A stretch of 64,000 nt of DNA from assembly GCA_002634385.1 (NCBI GenBank), contig NSJL01000002.1, positions 209,982-273,981 on the forward strand. The letters are read 5' to 3'. This stretch comes from Nitrospira sp. (lineage in GTDB: Bacteria; Nitrospirota; Thermodesulfovibrionia; Thermodesulfovibrionales; Dissulfurispiraceae). The notes under the pieces were generated by a model that saw only the letters and a list, made by a program, of their open reading frames with translations, had not been told where the DNA came from and ran no database searches. Below are positions 50,833 through 59,348 of this stretch, in pieces; the stretch's first letter is position 1; the number at the start of each line of letters is the position of its first letter. The position numbers were made by a program, and so were the translations under genes.

Positions 50833-53376
50833 ATGGAAAAGCACCAGACATCTGCAGGAAGATACCGGAAGGCCGACAAAACCTTCCGGCATGGGACGTA
50901 TTATACAGAGGCGGAGGAGGAGCTGCGGAGGAGCGAGCAGCGGCAGAGGGCGATTCTCGACAATATTCCCGATATCGCATGGCTGAAGGACGTGGAAAAC
51001 CGGTTCATCGCCGTGAACGAAGCATTCGGGAGGACCTGCGGCAGAAGGCCCGAAGAACTGGCAGGAAAGACGGATTTTGACATCTGGCCGAGGGAGGTCG
51101 CCGAGAAGTACGTGGCCGACGACCGGGAGATCATGACCTCCGGCAGGCAGAGGCGTTTCGAGGAGTCCTTTGTGGACAGGGAGGGCAAAAGGAAGTGGGT
51201 GGAGGCGATCAAAACCCCTATTTTCAACGACGAGGGCCAGGTGATCGGGATGACCGGCATCGCCCGCGACATCACCGCCCGTAAAACGATGGAAGAGGCG
51301 TTGCAGGCCTCTGAAAGGCGCTATCGCCGCCTTTTCGAGTCGGCGAAAGACGGTATCCTCGTGCTCGATCCTCAGACGGGAAAGATAACCCATGTCAACC
51401 AGTGCCTGACCGAGATGCTGGGTCATTCCCCCGGGGAGGTCCTGGGGAAGAAGCTATGGGAGCTCGATTTATTCAAGGAGGGGGTGATAGGGGAGCCTGC
51501 CCTCCGGGAATTGCGTACCCGGGGGTATCTCCGTTTCGATGACGTTCAGTTCAGGACAAAGCACGGCAGGACCCTTATTGTCGATATCTACCTGGTCGAC
51601 AACAGAAGAGTGGTGCAGTGCAATATCCGGGACGTGACGGAGCGGCGGCAGGCGGAGGAGGAGCTGCGGAGGAGCGAGCAGCGGCAGAGGGCGATTCTCG
51701 ACAATATTCCCGATATCGCATGGCTGAAGGACGTGGAAAACCGGTTCATCGCGGTGAACGAAGCATTCGGGAGGACCTGCGGCAGAAGACCCGAAGAACT
51801 GGCAGGAAAGACGGATTTTGACATCTGGCCGAGGGAGATCGCCGAGAAGTACGTGGCCGATGACCGGGAGATCATGACCTCCGGCAGGCAGAGGCGTTTC
51901 GAGGAGTCCTTTGTGGACAGGGAGGGCAAAAGGAAGTGGGTGGAGGCGATCAAAACTCCTATTTTCAACGACGCGGGCCAGGTGATCGGGATGACCGGCA
52001 TCGCCCGCGACATCACCGCCCGTAAAACGATGGAAGAAACCATCAGGCTCCAGGCGTATCATGACTCCCTTACCGGTCTGCCCAACCGTCTTTTGTTCCT
52101 GGATCACCTCCGACTTGAAATGGCCCGGGCACGCCGGAAGAACGAGAAGCTCGCGGTGCTGTTCCTCGATATCGACCGGTTCAAATCGATCAATGATACC
52201 CTGGGTCACCGGATCGGCGATCGTTTGATCAAACGTGTCGCCAAGCGTCTGAGGGCCGTCGTGCGGCAGATCGATACCGTAGCCCGTAGCGGGGGTGACG
52301 AATACACCATCCTCCTGCCCCAGATCACCCGGCCGGAATATATCGCAAAAGTCGCTCAAAAGATACTCCTGTCCTTCGATCGGCCGTTTACCATAGAAGG
52401 ACATCAATGCTATGTTGCCCTGAGTATCGGCATCAGTGTCTACCCGGGCGACGGCGGGGACGCCGAGACCCTCCTGAAGAACGCCGCTGCTGCTCTTTAC
52501 CACATAAAGGAGAACGGAAGGAACAATTACCAGTTCTATAACCCCGATATAAATAACAGGACCCTTGAACGGATGAGGCTCGAAAACAGCCTGCGCCGGA
52601 TGGTTGCGAGGGAGGAACTGGTGGTGCATTACCAGCCCCAGGTACAGATAGCCACCGGAAGAATGGAATGTGCGGAAGCGTTGGTGCGCTGGCAGCACCC
52701 GGAGCTGGGGCTGTTGAAACCGGTGCATTTCATTTCCCTTGCAGAAGAGACGGGACTGATTATTCCCATCGGCGAAAAGGTGCTCCGGGAGGCCTGCGCA
52801 CAATGCAAAACATGGCAGGAAGCGGGATATCCGCCGCTGCGCGTGACCGTCAACCTGTCGGCCCGGCAGTTCCTGATGCAGGATATCGTAGCAATCATCT
52901 CGCGTACTTTGGAGGAGACCGGTCTGGCCCCCGAGCTCCTGGAGCTCGAAATAACCGAAAGCGTCGCCATGAGGAACACGGAGCGTACCGTTCCCCACCT
53001 TTCGCGTCTTACCGAAATGGGGGTTGTGATCTCCATTGACGACTTCGGCACGGGCTACTCGTCATTAAGCTATCTGAAGAAGCTGCCCATTCAGAAAATC
53101 AAGATCGATAAATCCTTCATCAGCGGCCTTCCCGGGGATACCGACGATAAGGCAATTGTCAGCGCAGTGATCGCCATGGCGCACACGATGCGTCTGAAGG
53201 TAGTCGCCGAAGGGGTGGAGACCGAGGAACAGTTGCGCCTCCTGCGTTCCGGCGGCTGCGATGCCATACAGGGCTATTTCAGCGGCAAACCGCTCCCCGC
53301 CGCGGAATTCGAGAAGATGCTCTCACAAGGAACAAGGGGGAAGGAATGGGGCAATCGCATCAAAATGCCCGGCTAA
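50833..53376 (+). CDS. PAS-PAS-PAS-GGDEF-EAL c-di-GMP enzyme
   Basis: The 847-aa protein starts at MEKHQTSAGRYRK after AGGGAGAAGG. It has three PAS domains (about 30-155, 160-275 and 280-400), GGDEF with GGDEY and a canonical RQID I-site five residues before it, and EAL with AEALVRWQHPE, EITES and DDFGTGYSS. The first and third PAS segments are almost identical because of a 386-bp internal duplication. The last few codons (from about GNRIKMPG) and the TAA are contributed by repeat copy 3. It is a paralogue of the 48255 gene in its catalytic half. Soluble; likely a sensor-controlled diguanylate cyclase/phosphodiesterase. Confidence 0.9.
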   Translation: MEKHQTSAGRYRKADKTFRHGTYYTEAEEELRRSEQRQRAILDNIPDIAWLKDVENRFIAVNEAFGRTCGRRPEELAGKTDFDIWPREVAEKYVADDREIMTSGRQRRFEESFVDREGKRKWVEAIKTPIFNDEGQVIGMTGIARDITARKTMEEALQASERRYRRLFESAKDGILVLDPQTGKITHVNQCLTEMLGHSPGEVLGKKLWELDLFKEGVIGEPALRELRTRGYLRFDDVQFRTKHGRTLIVDIYLVDNRRVVQCNIRDVTERRQAEEELRRSEQRQRAILDNIPDIAWLKDVENRFIAVNEAFGRTCGRRPEELAGKTDFDIWPREIAEKYVADDREIMTSGRQRRFEESFVDREGKRKWVEAIKTPIFNDAGQVIGMTGIARDITARKTMEETIRLQAYHDSLTGLPNRLLFLDHLRLEMARARRKNEKLAVLFLDIDRFKSINDTLGHRIGDRLIKRVAKRLRAVVRQIDTVARSGGDEYTILLPQITRPEYIAKVAQKILLSFDRPFTIEGHQCYVALSIGISVYPGDGGDAETLLKNAAAALYHIKENGRNNYQFYNPDINNRTLERMRLENSLRRMVAREELVVHYQPQVQIATGRMECAEALVRWQHPELGLLKPVHFISLAEETGLIIPIGEKVLREACAQCKTWQEAGYPPLRVTVNLSARQFLMQDIVAIISRTLEETGLAPELLELEITESVAMRNTERTVPHLSRLTEMGVVISIDDFGTGYSSLSYLKKLPIQKIKIDKSFISGLPGDTDDKAIVSAVIAMAHTMRLKVVAEGVETEEQLRLLRSGGCDAIQGYFSGKPLPAAEFEKMLSQGTRGKEWGNRIKMPG
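50911..52037 (+). repeat. 386-bp intragenic tandem PAS duplication
   Basis: Positions 50911-51296 and 51652-52037 are nearly identical at the DNA level, with an offset of 741 bp that keeps frame (247 codons). Differences are a handful of third-position changes plus V/I and E/A replacements. A different PAS domain sits between the copies. Confidence 0.9.
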
Positions 53377-53517
53377 TGTGTATCCTCTTGGGATTGCTTC
53401 GCTGCGCCCCTAATGACAGAAGGGAAAGAGGTTCTTCTGTGCTGTCATTGCGAAGGGTCGTATCCTGAAGCAATCCCGTTGTTTTCTTTTGAAGTGCCTT
53501 TTTGATGCGTTTGCCCT
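53348..53517 (+). repeat. Dispersed inverted-repeat element, copy 3
   Basis: The left terminus GGGCAATCGCATCAAAA and the right terminus complementary to GGGCAAACGCATCAAAA bound a 170-bp element. It is nearly the reverse complement of copy 2 (43614-43784). Its first 29 bp lie within the end of the GGDEF-EAL gene. Confidence 0.85.
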
Positions 53518-53614
53518 GGGGGAAGGAAGGGGTGAGTTGACTGTACTTTCAAAATGGCCTATACATTAACTAAAGCAGTAAAGAGGACAGATGAACGGAA
53601 GGGAGGGGAGCGAT

Positions 53615-54184
53615 ATGGCGGAAAAAAAACTGGAGGGGATGAAGGTCGCCATCCTGGTGGCAGACTACTTCGAGCAGGTCGAAATGACCGAGCCGAAAAA
53701 AGCACTGGAAGAGGCTGGTGCACAAACAAAGATCATCGCCCCGAAATCCGGCCAGGTGAGGGGATTCAAACACGATACCAAAGGAGACGCCTTCCCGGTG
53801 GATATGACCCTGGAGGAAGCGAATCCCGATGAGTTCGATGCGGTCCTCCTCCCCGGCGGGGCCCTCAATGCGGACAAATTGCGGATGGACCCGCGGGCGA
53901 GGGAGTTCGTCAGGAGGATCGACGAGCAGGACAAGCCTGTCGCTGCCATCTGCCATGCCCCCTGGCTCCTCGTCTCGGCGGGACTGGTGAAAGGGAGGAC
54001 ACTGACCAGCTACTATACCATCCAGGACGATATCCGCAACGCGGGCGGCCACTGGGTGAATAAAGAGGCAGTGCGCGACATGAATTGGGTGAGCAGCCGC
54101 CAACCCGGCGATATACCGGCTTTCAACCAGGCCATGGTAAGGCTTTATGCGGAACACGCGGCACGCCTGCAGCCGGTCGGCTGA
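53615..54184 (+). CDS. DJ-1/PfpI family protein
   Basis: The 189-aa protein is a type 1 glutamine amidotransferase-like domain of the DJ-1/PfpI superfamily. The nucleophilic cysteine lies in AICHAPWLL, and the upstream glutamate after VADYFEQVEMTEP belongs to the active site. Relatives are proteases, chaperones or glyoxalases; YhbO/PfpI-type members are linked to stress resistance. The start at MAEKKLEGMK follows GGAGGGGAGCG. It is followed on the same strand by a PRC-barrel gene. No single reaction can be assigned. Confidence 0.88.
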   Translation: MAEKKLEGMKVAILVADYFEQVEMTEPKKALEEAGAQTKIIAPKSGQVRGFKHDTKGDAFPVDMTLEEANPDEFDAVLLPGGALNADKLRMDPRAREFVRRIDEQDKPVAAICHAPWLLVSAGLVKGRTLTSYYTIQDDIRNAGGHWVNKEAVRDMNWVSSRQPGDIPAFNQAMVRLYAEHAARLQPVG

Positions 54185-54270
54185 ACCGGTAATGAACCGG
54201 AAAGATTTTTCCCGGGGCTGCACAAAGCAAGGGAGCTTGCAATCATTTGGTGAGGGAAGGGAGGAGCACC

Positions 54271-55080
54271 ATGGAATCACCGGGAACACCAGAAGGAACG
54301 ACGGTTACCAGGGAAAGGACGGAACCGAAGCTTAAAAGCCTGGAGACCCTTTCCGGCTATACGATTACCGCCACGGACGGCGATATAGGAAAAGTGCATG
54401 ACTTCCTTTTCGACGACGAATCGTGGGGAGTGCGGTACATCGTGGTCGATACCGGCAGATGGCTGCCGGGCAAACTGGTTCTTATCGCGCCCCAGGCCGT
54501 CAGCTTGCCGGACGACAAAGCGAAAACGCTCCCGATACGCCTGACCATGGAGCAGATCAGGAACAGTCCCGGCCAGGAAAAGGATATGCCCGTCTCCCGC
54601 CGGTATCAGAGGGAGCTGAACGCCTATTACGGGTGGTCTCCCTACTGGACTTTCGGGGGGTTCTACAACGCCGCCCCCCCTCTCCAGCCCTCTGAGCCTC
54701 CTTCGGAAATCCTGGAAGAAGGGGAGGAGCCGGAAGAAGAAGGAGCAGACCCCCATCTCAGAAGTATGGGGGAGATAACCGGGTATATCGTCCAGGCGAA
54801 CGACGGCGAAACAGGACATGCAGGGGATTTCATCGTCGACCTGGAAGGCTGGATCATCCGCTATATGGAAGTCGATACACGAAAGTGGCTGCCCGGAAAG
54901 AGAAAGCTCTTTCCCGTACAATGGATCGTCGAAATAAGCTGGAGCGAATACCGGGTATATGTGGACAGCACTACGGACATTATTAAAGGCAGTCCTTCCC
55001 ATGACCCTTCCGTCCCCCTGACGCGCGTGCAGGAGGACGCCCTTTACCGTTACTACGGACAACAGGGATACTGGAGGTGA
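54271..55080 (+). CDS. Double PRC-barrel domain protein
   Basis: The 269-aa protein has two PRC-barrel domains: one about 20-95 (LETLSGYTITATDGDIGKVHD) and one about 160-230 (MGEITGYIVQANDGETGHAGD), separated by an acidic linker (EEGEEPEEEGA). PRC barrels occur in photosynthetic reaction centre H subunits, RimM and many stress-related small proteins. GGAGGAGCACC precedes the ATG. The TGA overlaps a GTG that opens a hydrolase remnant. No membrane segment is seen. Function unknown; proximity to DJ-1 suggests a stress role by inference. Confidence 0.88.
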   Translation: MESPGTPEGTTVTRERTEPKLKSLETLSGYTITATDGDIGKVHDFLFDDESWGVRYIVVDTGRWLPGKLVLIAPQAVSLPDDKAKTLPIRLTMEQIRNSPGQEKDMPVSRRYQRELNAYYGWSPYWTFGGFYNAAPPLQPSEPPSEILEEGEEPEEEGADPHLRSMGEITGYIVQANDGETGHAGDFIVDLEGWIIRYMEVDTRKWLPGKRKLFPVQWIVEISWSEYRVYVDSTTDIIKGSPSHDPSVPLTRVQEDALYRYYGQQGYWR

Positions 55081-55409
55081 GGGTTCCGGCGTATGCCCGG
55101 GATGAACCTCTCTCCATCGCTCTCCTCATGATATGGGATTATGCCGCCGCAGGGCCGCGGGTTACCGTCGAAACCGTACGCTACGCCCTGCACGACAGGA
55201 TCGAGGAAAAACTCCCCTTTCTGCGCGTGCCGGTGCTGGTGGTATGCGGCTCAAAGGATCCGCTTGTCCCCCTGCGGTGGGCGAAGCACGTCGTCTCCCT
55301 GCTCCCCGAAGGCTCTCTCACGGTCATTCCGGGCAAGGGACACGCGCTGGTCTATTCCGCCCCCGGTGAACTGGTGAAGGCACTATGTCCTTTTCTGTAC
55401 ATTCAGTGA
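55077..55409 (+). pseudogene. Alpha/beta hydrolase remnant, C-terminal half
   Basis: The frame of about 110 codons from GTG at 55077 encodes only the end of an alpha/beta hydrolase: the catalytic Asp region VVCGSKDPLVPLRWA and the His region VIPGKGHALVY. The N-terminal half with the nucleophile elbow is missing and not found upstream, where the PRC-barrel gene ends. The remaining sequence has no further defects. It is probably a truncated relic, although a small coupled product cannot be excluded. It overlaps the convergent HhH gene by 7 bp. Confidence 0.7.
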
Positions 55410-55735
55410 GCTTCCGGCAGTGAGCTGCCGGACTCTTTTCGTGGCTTTTTTTGCCTCTGCTGCCCGCGGAGGGTCCTGTCCGCCGCAGCTTCAGGGGTTT
55501 CCCCTCCGCCGTCTTCCCGTATCGTAGCACCGCGTTTTTTCAATTCTGCGATGGCCGCCTTCGAGATACCCGGAATTCTATCGAGATCCGCCCAACTGGT
55601 GAAGGGTCCATGCTCGTTCCGGTAGTTGATGATCTGCCGCGCCCCCTCCCTGCCCACATTCGGGATATCGACCAGGTCGTCCATTGTGGACTCGTTCAAA
55701 TCGAATGTTTTTCCTTCTATCCTGTTATATGTCAC
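55403..55735 (-). CDS. Helix-hairpin-helix DNA-binding protein (ComEA-like)
   Basis: The 110-aa protein starts at GTG (55735) behind a strong AGGAGGTG. Residues 10-70 form a pair of helix-hairpin-helix motifs: DLNESTMDDLVDIPNVGREGARQ and the second with WADLDRIPGISKAAIAEL, the pattern of the ComEA C-terminal domain. The tail is charged (KKPRKESG). There is no signal peptide or membrane anchor, so it is not a typical ComEA competence receptor; it may bind DNA in the cytoplasm. It is convergent with the hydrolase remnant. Confidence 0.82.
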   Translation of the reverse strand: MTYNRIEGKTFDLNESTMDDLVDIPNVGREGARQIINYRNEHGPFTSWADLDRIPGISKAAIAELKKRGATIREDGGGETPEAAADRTLRGQQRQKKPRKESGSSLPEAH

Positions 55736-55850
55736 GATACACCTCCTCTTGTTGCTGAAAAATCCCAGGGTACGGATGATTCCGGACATGTCCGGAATTG
55801 CCCCCAAATAAAGTATAGCGCCGTTCCCTCCGGGTAACAATTCCCCTCAC

Positions 55851-56054
55851 GGGCGACCGTATTACCATGCCCGGTGAATGGGTATCCCCCTTGGGATTGC
55901 TTCGCTCCGCTCCTAATGGCACGCAGGGTCATTTTAGAATGAATCCTAGCCGCTCCGGGGATCAGGGGCTCGCAATGACTGTCATTGCGAAGGGTCGTAT
56001 CCTGAAGCAATCCCGTTGTTTTCCCTTGAAGTGCCTTTTAGATGCGATTGCCCT
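55851..56054 (+). repeat. Dispersed inverted-repeat element, copy 4
   Basis: This 204-bp copy has both ends (left GGGCGACCGTATTACCATG, diverged; right GATGCGATTGCCC). It contains an internal segment shared with copy 1 but absent from copies 2 and 3, giving two subfamilies. Confidence 0.75.
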
Positions 56055-56209
56055 GTCGACCGGTACTTTTCCCTTTTTTTACCCCTCAAAACGTGCTAAG
56101 ATTTAAGTACAAATTACTAGTGATCCCTTTTTGGAAAAGGAATCCATGAAAAGCTCTTTTCCCTCCACGAAGAGACCCGTTCCAGAGCAGTACGCGCGAG
56201 GCGGATGAC

Positions 56210-56437
56210 ATGGGCGACCTGATGAAAGAGCTCACCGATATCGTGATCAGGACATACGACCCGAAGGTGCTGCGGGAGAGGATGCGCAGCGCCGGCATCG
56301 TCCTCTCAAAGGACGAGGAGGGTATCTGGCTGTCCCGGAATGGCGACAGGATCAAAGTGGAAGAAAGCAATGCCCTCTATCAGCTCCTCCAGCTGATGCT
56401 ATCCAGCGAGGAGAAGCACGGGCGCGGAACGCGATGA
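56210..56437 (+). CDS. Small hypothetical protein
   Basis: The 75-aa protein is mostly helical and hydrophilic, with MGDLMKELTDIVIRTYDPKVL at the start and GIWLSRNGDRIKVEES in the middle. The ribosome binding site is poor (GCGAGGCGG). I do not recognise a family. It ends 32 bp from the convergent GGDEF protein gene. Coding status is likely but not certain. Confidence 0.55.
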   Translation: MGDLMKELTDIVIRTYDPKVLRERMRSAGIVLSKDEEGIWLSRNGDRIKVEESNALYQLLQLMLSSEEKHGRGTR

Positions 56438-56469
56438 GGGCTCCCCTCCCCGTACTCTGCGCGCTCCCT

Positions 56470-58989
56470 TCATGATGCGGTGACCACCCTGTCCCGCCCT
56501 TCCGCCTTCGCCCGGTAAAGCGCCGCATCCGCTGCCCGCAGAAGCTCTTCCGTTGTAGAGCCGTGCTCCGGGAATACGGCAACACCCAGGGAGAGCGTAA
56601 CCGGCCCGAGGACGCTTCCGCGGTAATGGATCCTGAGGGACTTGACCCTTTCCCGCACCTGCTCGGCACGGCGCAGGGCATTCTCCAGGGAGGTTTCCGG
56701 CATGACGACCACAAACTCCTCCCCTCCGTAACGGCAGGCGAGGTCTTCCTCCCTGATCTGTTTCTGGAGAAAGGCACCCAGCTCATGGAGCAGCATGTCT
56801 CCCGCCTCGTGTCCGTGGGTGTCGTTGAACTGCTTGAAATGATCGATATCGAGCATGATGATCCCCAACGGCCTGCCCTTTCGCCCGGTACGGTGCATCT
56901 CTTTTTCCACTATCTCTTTCATATACCGCCTGTTGAACAATTCGGTGAGGGGATCACGGATGGACTGGTTGTACAGGACTTCACGAAGCCTGAAGTTTGC
57001 CAGGGACAGGGCAACGCTTTCAGCGGTGGTGATCGCCAGTCGTTTCTTGTGCTCCATCAGGCGGGTCCTCTCTTCTTTCGAATGATCCCTCCACGCGGTA
57101 CTGAGCTGCAGGTATAGCAATCCGAGGGTTTCATTGTGGGCCACCAGGGGAGTACAGATATACGCTGTCCTCAGAGTGCCCTTCACGTGGGGGCAGAGCA
57201 TCCCGGAGGGGTCCTCCACCGAGTACACCCTCCCGAGCCGCAATGCCCAGCACTCCTTCGGGGTCACCACCTGGTCCTCGAGCTGCACATCGCCCCATAC
57301 CACTATGGATTCCAGGATATTTTTCGTCCCCTTGAGCAGGAAGACGGCCCCCGACTCCCCGGTGAAAATCTGTCGCACCGATTTCGCAATGACTCCATGG
57401 GCCTCTTCCACTGTGAGACTGGCCTGGAGCAGCCCCCCCATTGCACTGAGCATTTCTATTTCCCGGTTGCGTTGCTCCAGCTCGTTCACGTAACCTTCGA
57501 GATTGCTCTTTGCCTGCTGCAGATCGCTTTCCGCCCTCTTCCGCCTGGTGATGTCCGAAATGAATGCATAATAATACTGTACCTGTCCCTCCCTGTCAGG
57601 GACCTGGTGGACAATGATTTCGATGGGAACCCGTAAGCCGTCCTTCCGCACATACTCCTTTTCATACACCTGGGGCTCCCCGGTACGGTGCAGCTTTTCG
57701 AACACCTCCGCCTCGTACTCCCTCCATTCCGGAGGGGTGAGGTCCGTTGCCCACCGCACCTTCGTCAATTCTTCCGCGCCGTACCCCGCCAGCTCGACGA
57801 AGGCGTGGTTATAAATCATCAGGCGGCCGTCAGGATACCATGCGGCAAAAGGCTGTGCAGACGTCTCGATCACATTGGCAAAGAATTTCTCGCGCTCCTG
57901 CGTCTTGCTCAACTCCCGGTAGAGATAGGCGTTGTCCAGGGCCAGGGATACCGCCGCTCCGAGCTTCTGCACGAAATCGATCTGAATCTCGGAGAACACA
58001 TGGGGCAGGGAATGGTAATGGAAAACAAAGTCACCGACGGCATCACCCCGTACGATGAGGGGAAAGTCGAGGAGTGAGCGGATCCCCAGCATGGCGGCAA
58101 ACTGCGGGTTTACCCGGTCGTCACCCTCGACATTGTTGACGACAACCGGGGACTTCAGGTCCGCAGCCAGCACCGTATGGCGCACCTCATTGCCGGTGAA
58201 CTCCCTTCTGATCAGCTCCCCGGGAAGACGGTATACATATTCGACCACCCACTTCTTCTCCTTCAGCAGGAATATCATGGAGGTTTCAGCGCCTATGGCC
58301 CTGGTCGCCTCCACTATCACATGCTGCATGATCTCATCGGGATCCACCGTTGCATGAATACCCATGTTGATGTGGTTGAGCGCATCACTCAACTCCTTTT
58401 CCCTCTCGATTTCGCTCTCCCGCTTTTTAAGCTCCTCGTAAAGACGGGCGTTCTCCAGTGCGAGGGAGGCCGCCGTGCCCACCTTGTTGGCAAAATCGAT
58501 CTGGGCCTCACTGAAGGTTACCGCAGTGGAATGATACGTGAAGAAAAGGTTCCCGATAATCCTTCCCCGCATCATGAGGGGGATAACGAGGACCGAACGG
58601 ATGCCCAGGGCCTTCATGACCTCGTTGTTCACCCGTTTGTCATGGAAAGCGTCATCGATGGCCACGGGTCTTTTGCTTACCTCAGCAAACAGGGCGTGGG
58701 GGGCCTCCTTGTCCGAAAACGACCTCCCGATCCACTCCTGCGGCATTCCGTGAATGTAGCGTATTATCCAGTTCGTTCCCTCCCGGATGGCAATGCTGGA
58801 GGATTCACACCCGATCGCTTTTGCGGCTTCCACGACAACGCTGTTCATGATCTCGTCGTAATCGAAAGTCGAGTTGATGATGAGATTGATACGGTTCAGG
58901 GCATCTCCCAGATCGACCACCCCTTTGCGTCTTTCCTCTTTCCGTCGTTCGATCCCCTGGTCATTATTTGTAATAGCAGTACCTTCCAT
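56470..58989 (-). CDS. GAF-GAF-PAS-GAF diguanylate cyclase
   Basis: The 839-aa soluble protein has, in order, GAF (about 50-195), GAF (215-360), PAS (365-490), a coiled coil, GAF (510-660) and GGDEF (675-839). The active site is GGEEF with the I-site REED five residues before it, so cyclase activity and product inhibition should both be intact. The two N-terminal GAF domains are homologous to each other (YHS...SEAQIDFANKVG against YHS...SEIQIDFVQKLG), suggesting tandem duplication. It probably integrates small-molecule or redox signals into c-di-GMP synthesis. Start at ATG 58989 with GGAGAG upstream. Confidence 0.92.
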   Translation of the reverse strand: MEGTAITNNDQGIERRKEERRKGVVDLGDALNRINLIINSTFDYDEIMNSVVVEAAKAIGCESSSIAIREGTNWIIRYIHGMPQEWIGRSFSDKEAPHALFAEVSKRPVAIDDAFHDKRVNNEVMKALGIRSVLVIPLMMRGRIIGNLFFTYHSTAVTFSEAQIDFANKVGTAASLALENARLYEELKKRESEIEREKELSDALNHINMGIHATVDPDEIMQHVIVEATRAIGAETSMIFLLKEKKWVVEYVYRLPGELIRREFTGNEVRHTVLAADLKSPVVVNNVEGDDRVNPQFAAMLGIRSLLDFPLIVRGDAVGDFVFHYHSLPHVFSEIQIDFVQKLGAAVSLALDNAYLYRELSKTQEREKFFANVIETSAQPFAAWYPDGRLMIYNHAFVELAGYGAEELTKVRWATDLTPPEWREYEAEVFEKLHRTGEPQVYEKEYVRKDGLRVPIEIIVHQVPDREGQVQYYYAFISDITRRKRAESDLQQAKSNLEGYVNELEQRNREIEMLSAMGGLLQASLTVEEAHGVIAKSVRQIFTGESGAVFLLKGTKNILESIVVWGDVQLEDQVVTPKECWALRLGRVYSVEDPSGMLCPHVKGTLRTAYICTPLVAHNETLGLLYLQLSTAWRDHSKEERTRLMEHKKRLAITTAESVALSLANFRLREVLYNQSIRDPLTELFNRRYMKEIVEKEMHRTGRKGRPLGIIMLDIDHFKQFNDTHGHEAGDMLLHELGAFLQKQIREEDLACRYGGEEFVVVMPETSLENALRRAEQVRERVKSLRIHYRGSVLGPVTLSLGVAVFPEHGSTTEELLRAADAALYRAKAEGRDRVVTAS

Positions 58990-59180
58990 ACGAACTCTCC
59001 TTTGCAGCGGGATAGTGGTTTGTACACGAGGTAGATAGTGTCCTGCTATTTATGAGTGCATTTTTCCCCGGCAAGAGGTACCGGTTCTTATATTGTAATG
59101 GTATTTTGCAAGAAGTGCATCAGCCGGCGAAAACAGGGTGCAACGGATAGTGAGGAATGCATCAGGAGCAGGTCTCCGTA

Positions 59181-59210
59181 TTGACACGCCCTTTCGCCTG
59201 CGGGTATGCT
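59181..59210 (+). promoter_or_regulatory. Sigma-70 promoter of terC leader
   Basis: TTGACA at 59181-59186, an 18-base spacer and TATGCT at 59205-59210. Transcription would start near 59217, leaving a leader of about 130 nt before TerC. Confidence 0.6.
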
Positions 59211-59216
59211 ATTTCT

Positions 59217-59315
59217 CCCCGAGGAGCCACGGGCCGGAGTATTCCGGCCGGCAGGACCTTTGCAGTGGGGGGCATTTCCCGGAGATGCCGCTTTCTGCAA
59301 AGGTTTCTTGTTTTA
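59217..59315 (+). promoter_or_regulatory. Structured leader with terminator-like hairpin
   Basis: The leader has GGCCGGA-GTAT-TCCGGCC (59232-59249), then a 10-bp stem ACCTTTGCAG (59256-59265) with CTGCAAAGGT (59295-59304) enclosing a smaller GGCAT/ATGCC stem. This is followed by TTCTTGTTTTA. That is the form of an intrinsic terminator placed before the coding region, so control by attenuation is plausible. Transporter genes of this family are classic targets of the Mn-sensing yybP-ykoY riboswitch, but I do not see its conserved core. Confidence 0.5.
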
Positions 59316-59348
59316 TCAAAGAAATCAATCCCTTACCGGAGGCTTAGT

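Noticed and set aside
50911..52037. Assembly duplication of the PAS segment
   Set aside because: The copies differ at several bases and are separated by a different PAS domain. This fits real duplication, although coverage should be checked.
55403..55840. Longer start for the HhH protein (ATG at 55840)
   Set aside because: The extra 35 residues have no support, whereas GTG at 55735 has AGGAGGTG at good spacing and begins at the conserved domain.
59217..59348. yybP-ykoY manganese riboswitch before terC
   Set aside because: The expected GGGGAGTAG-type core and the three-helix junction are not visible. Only a short match near GGCAGGACCTTT is seen, which is not enough.
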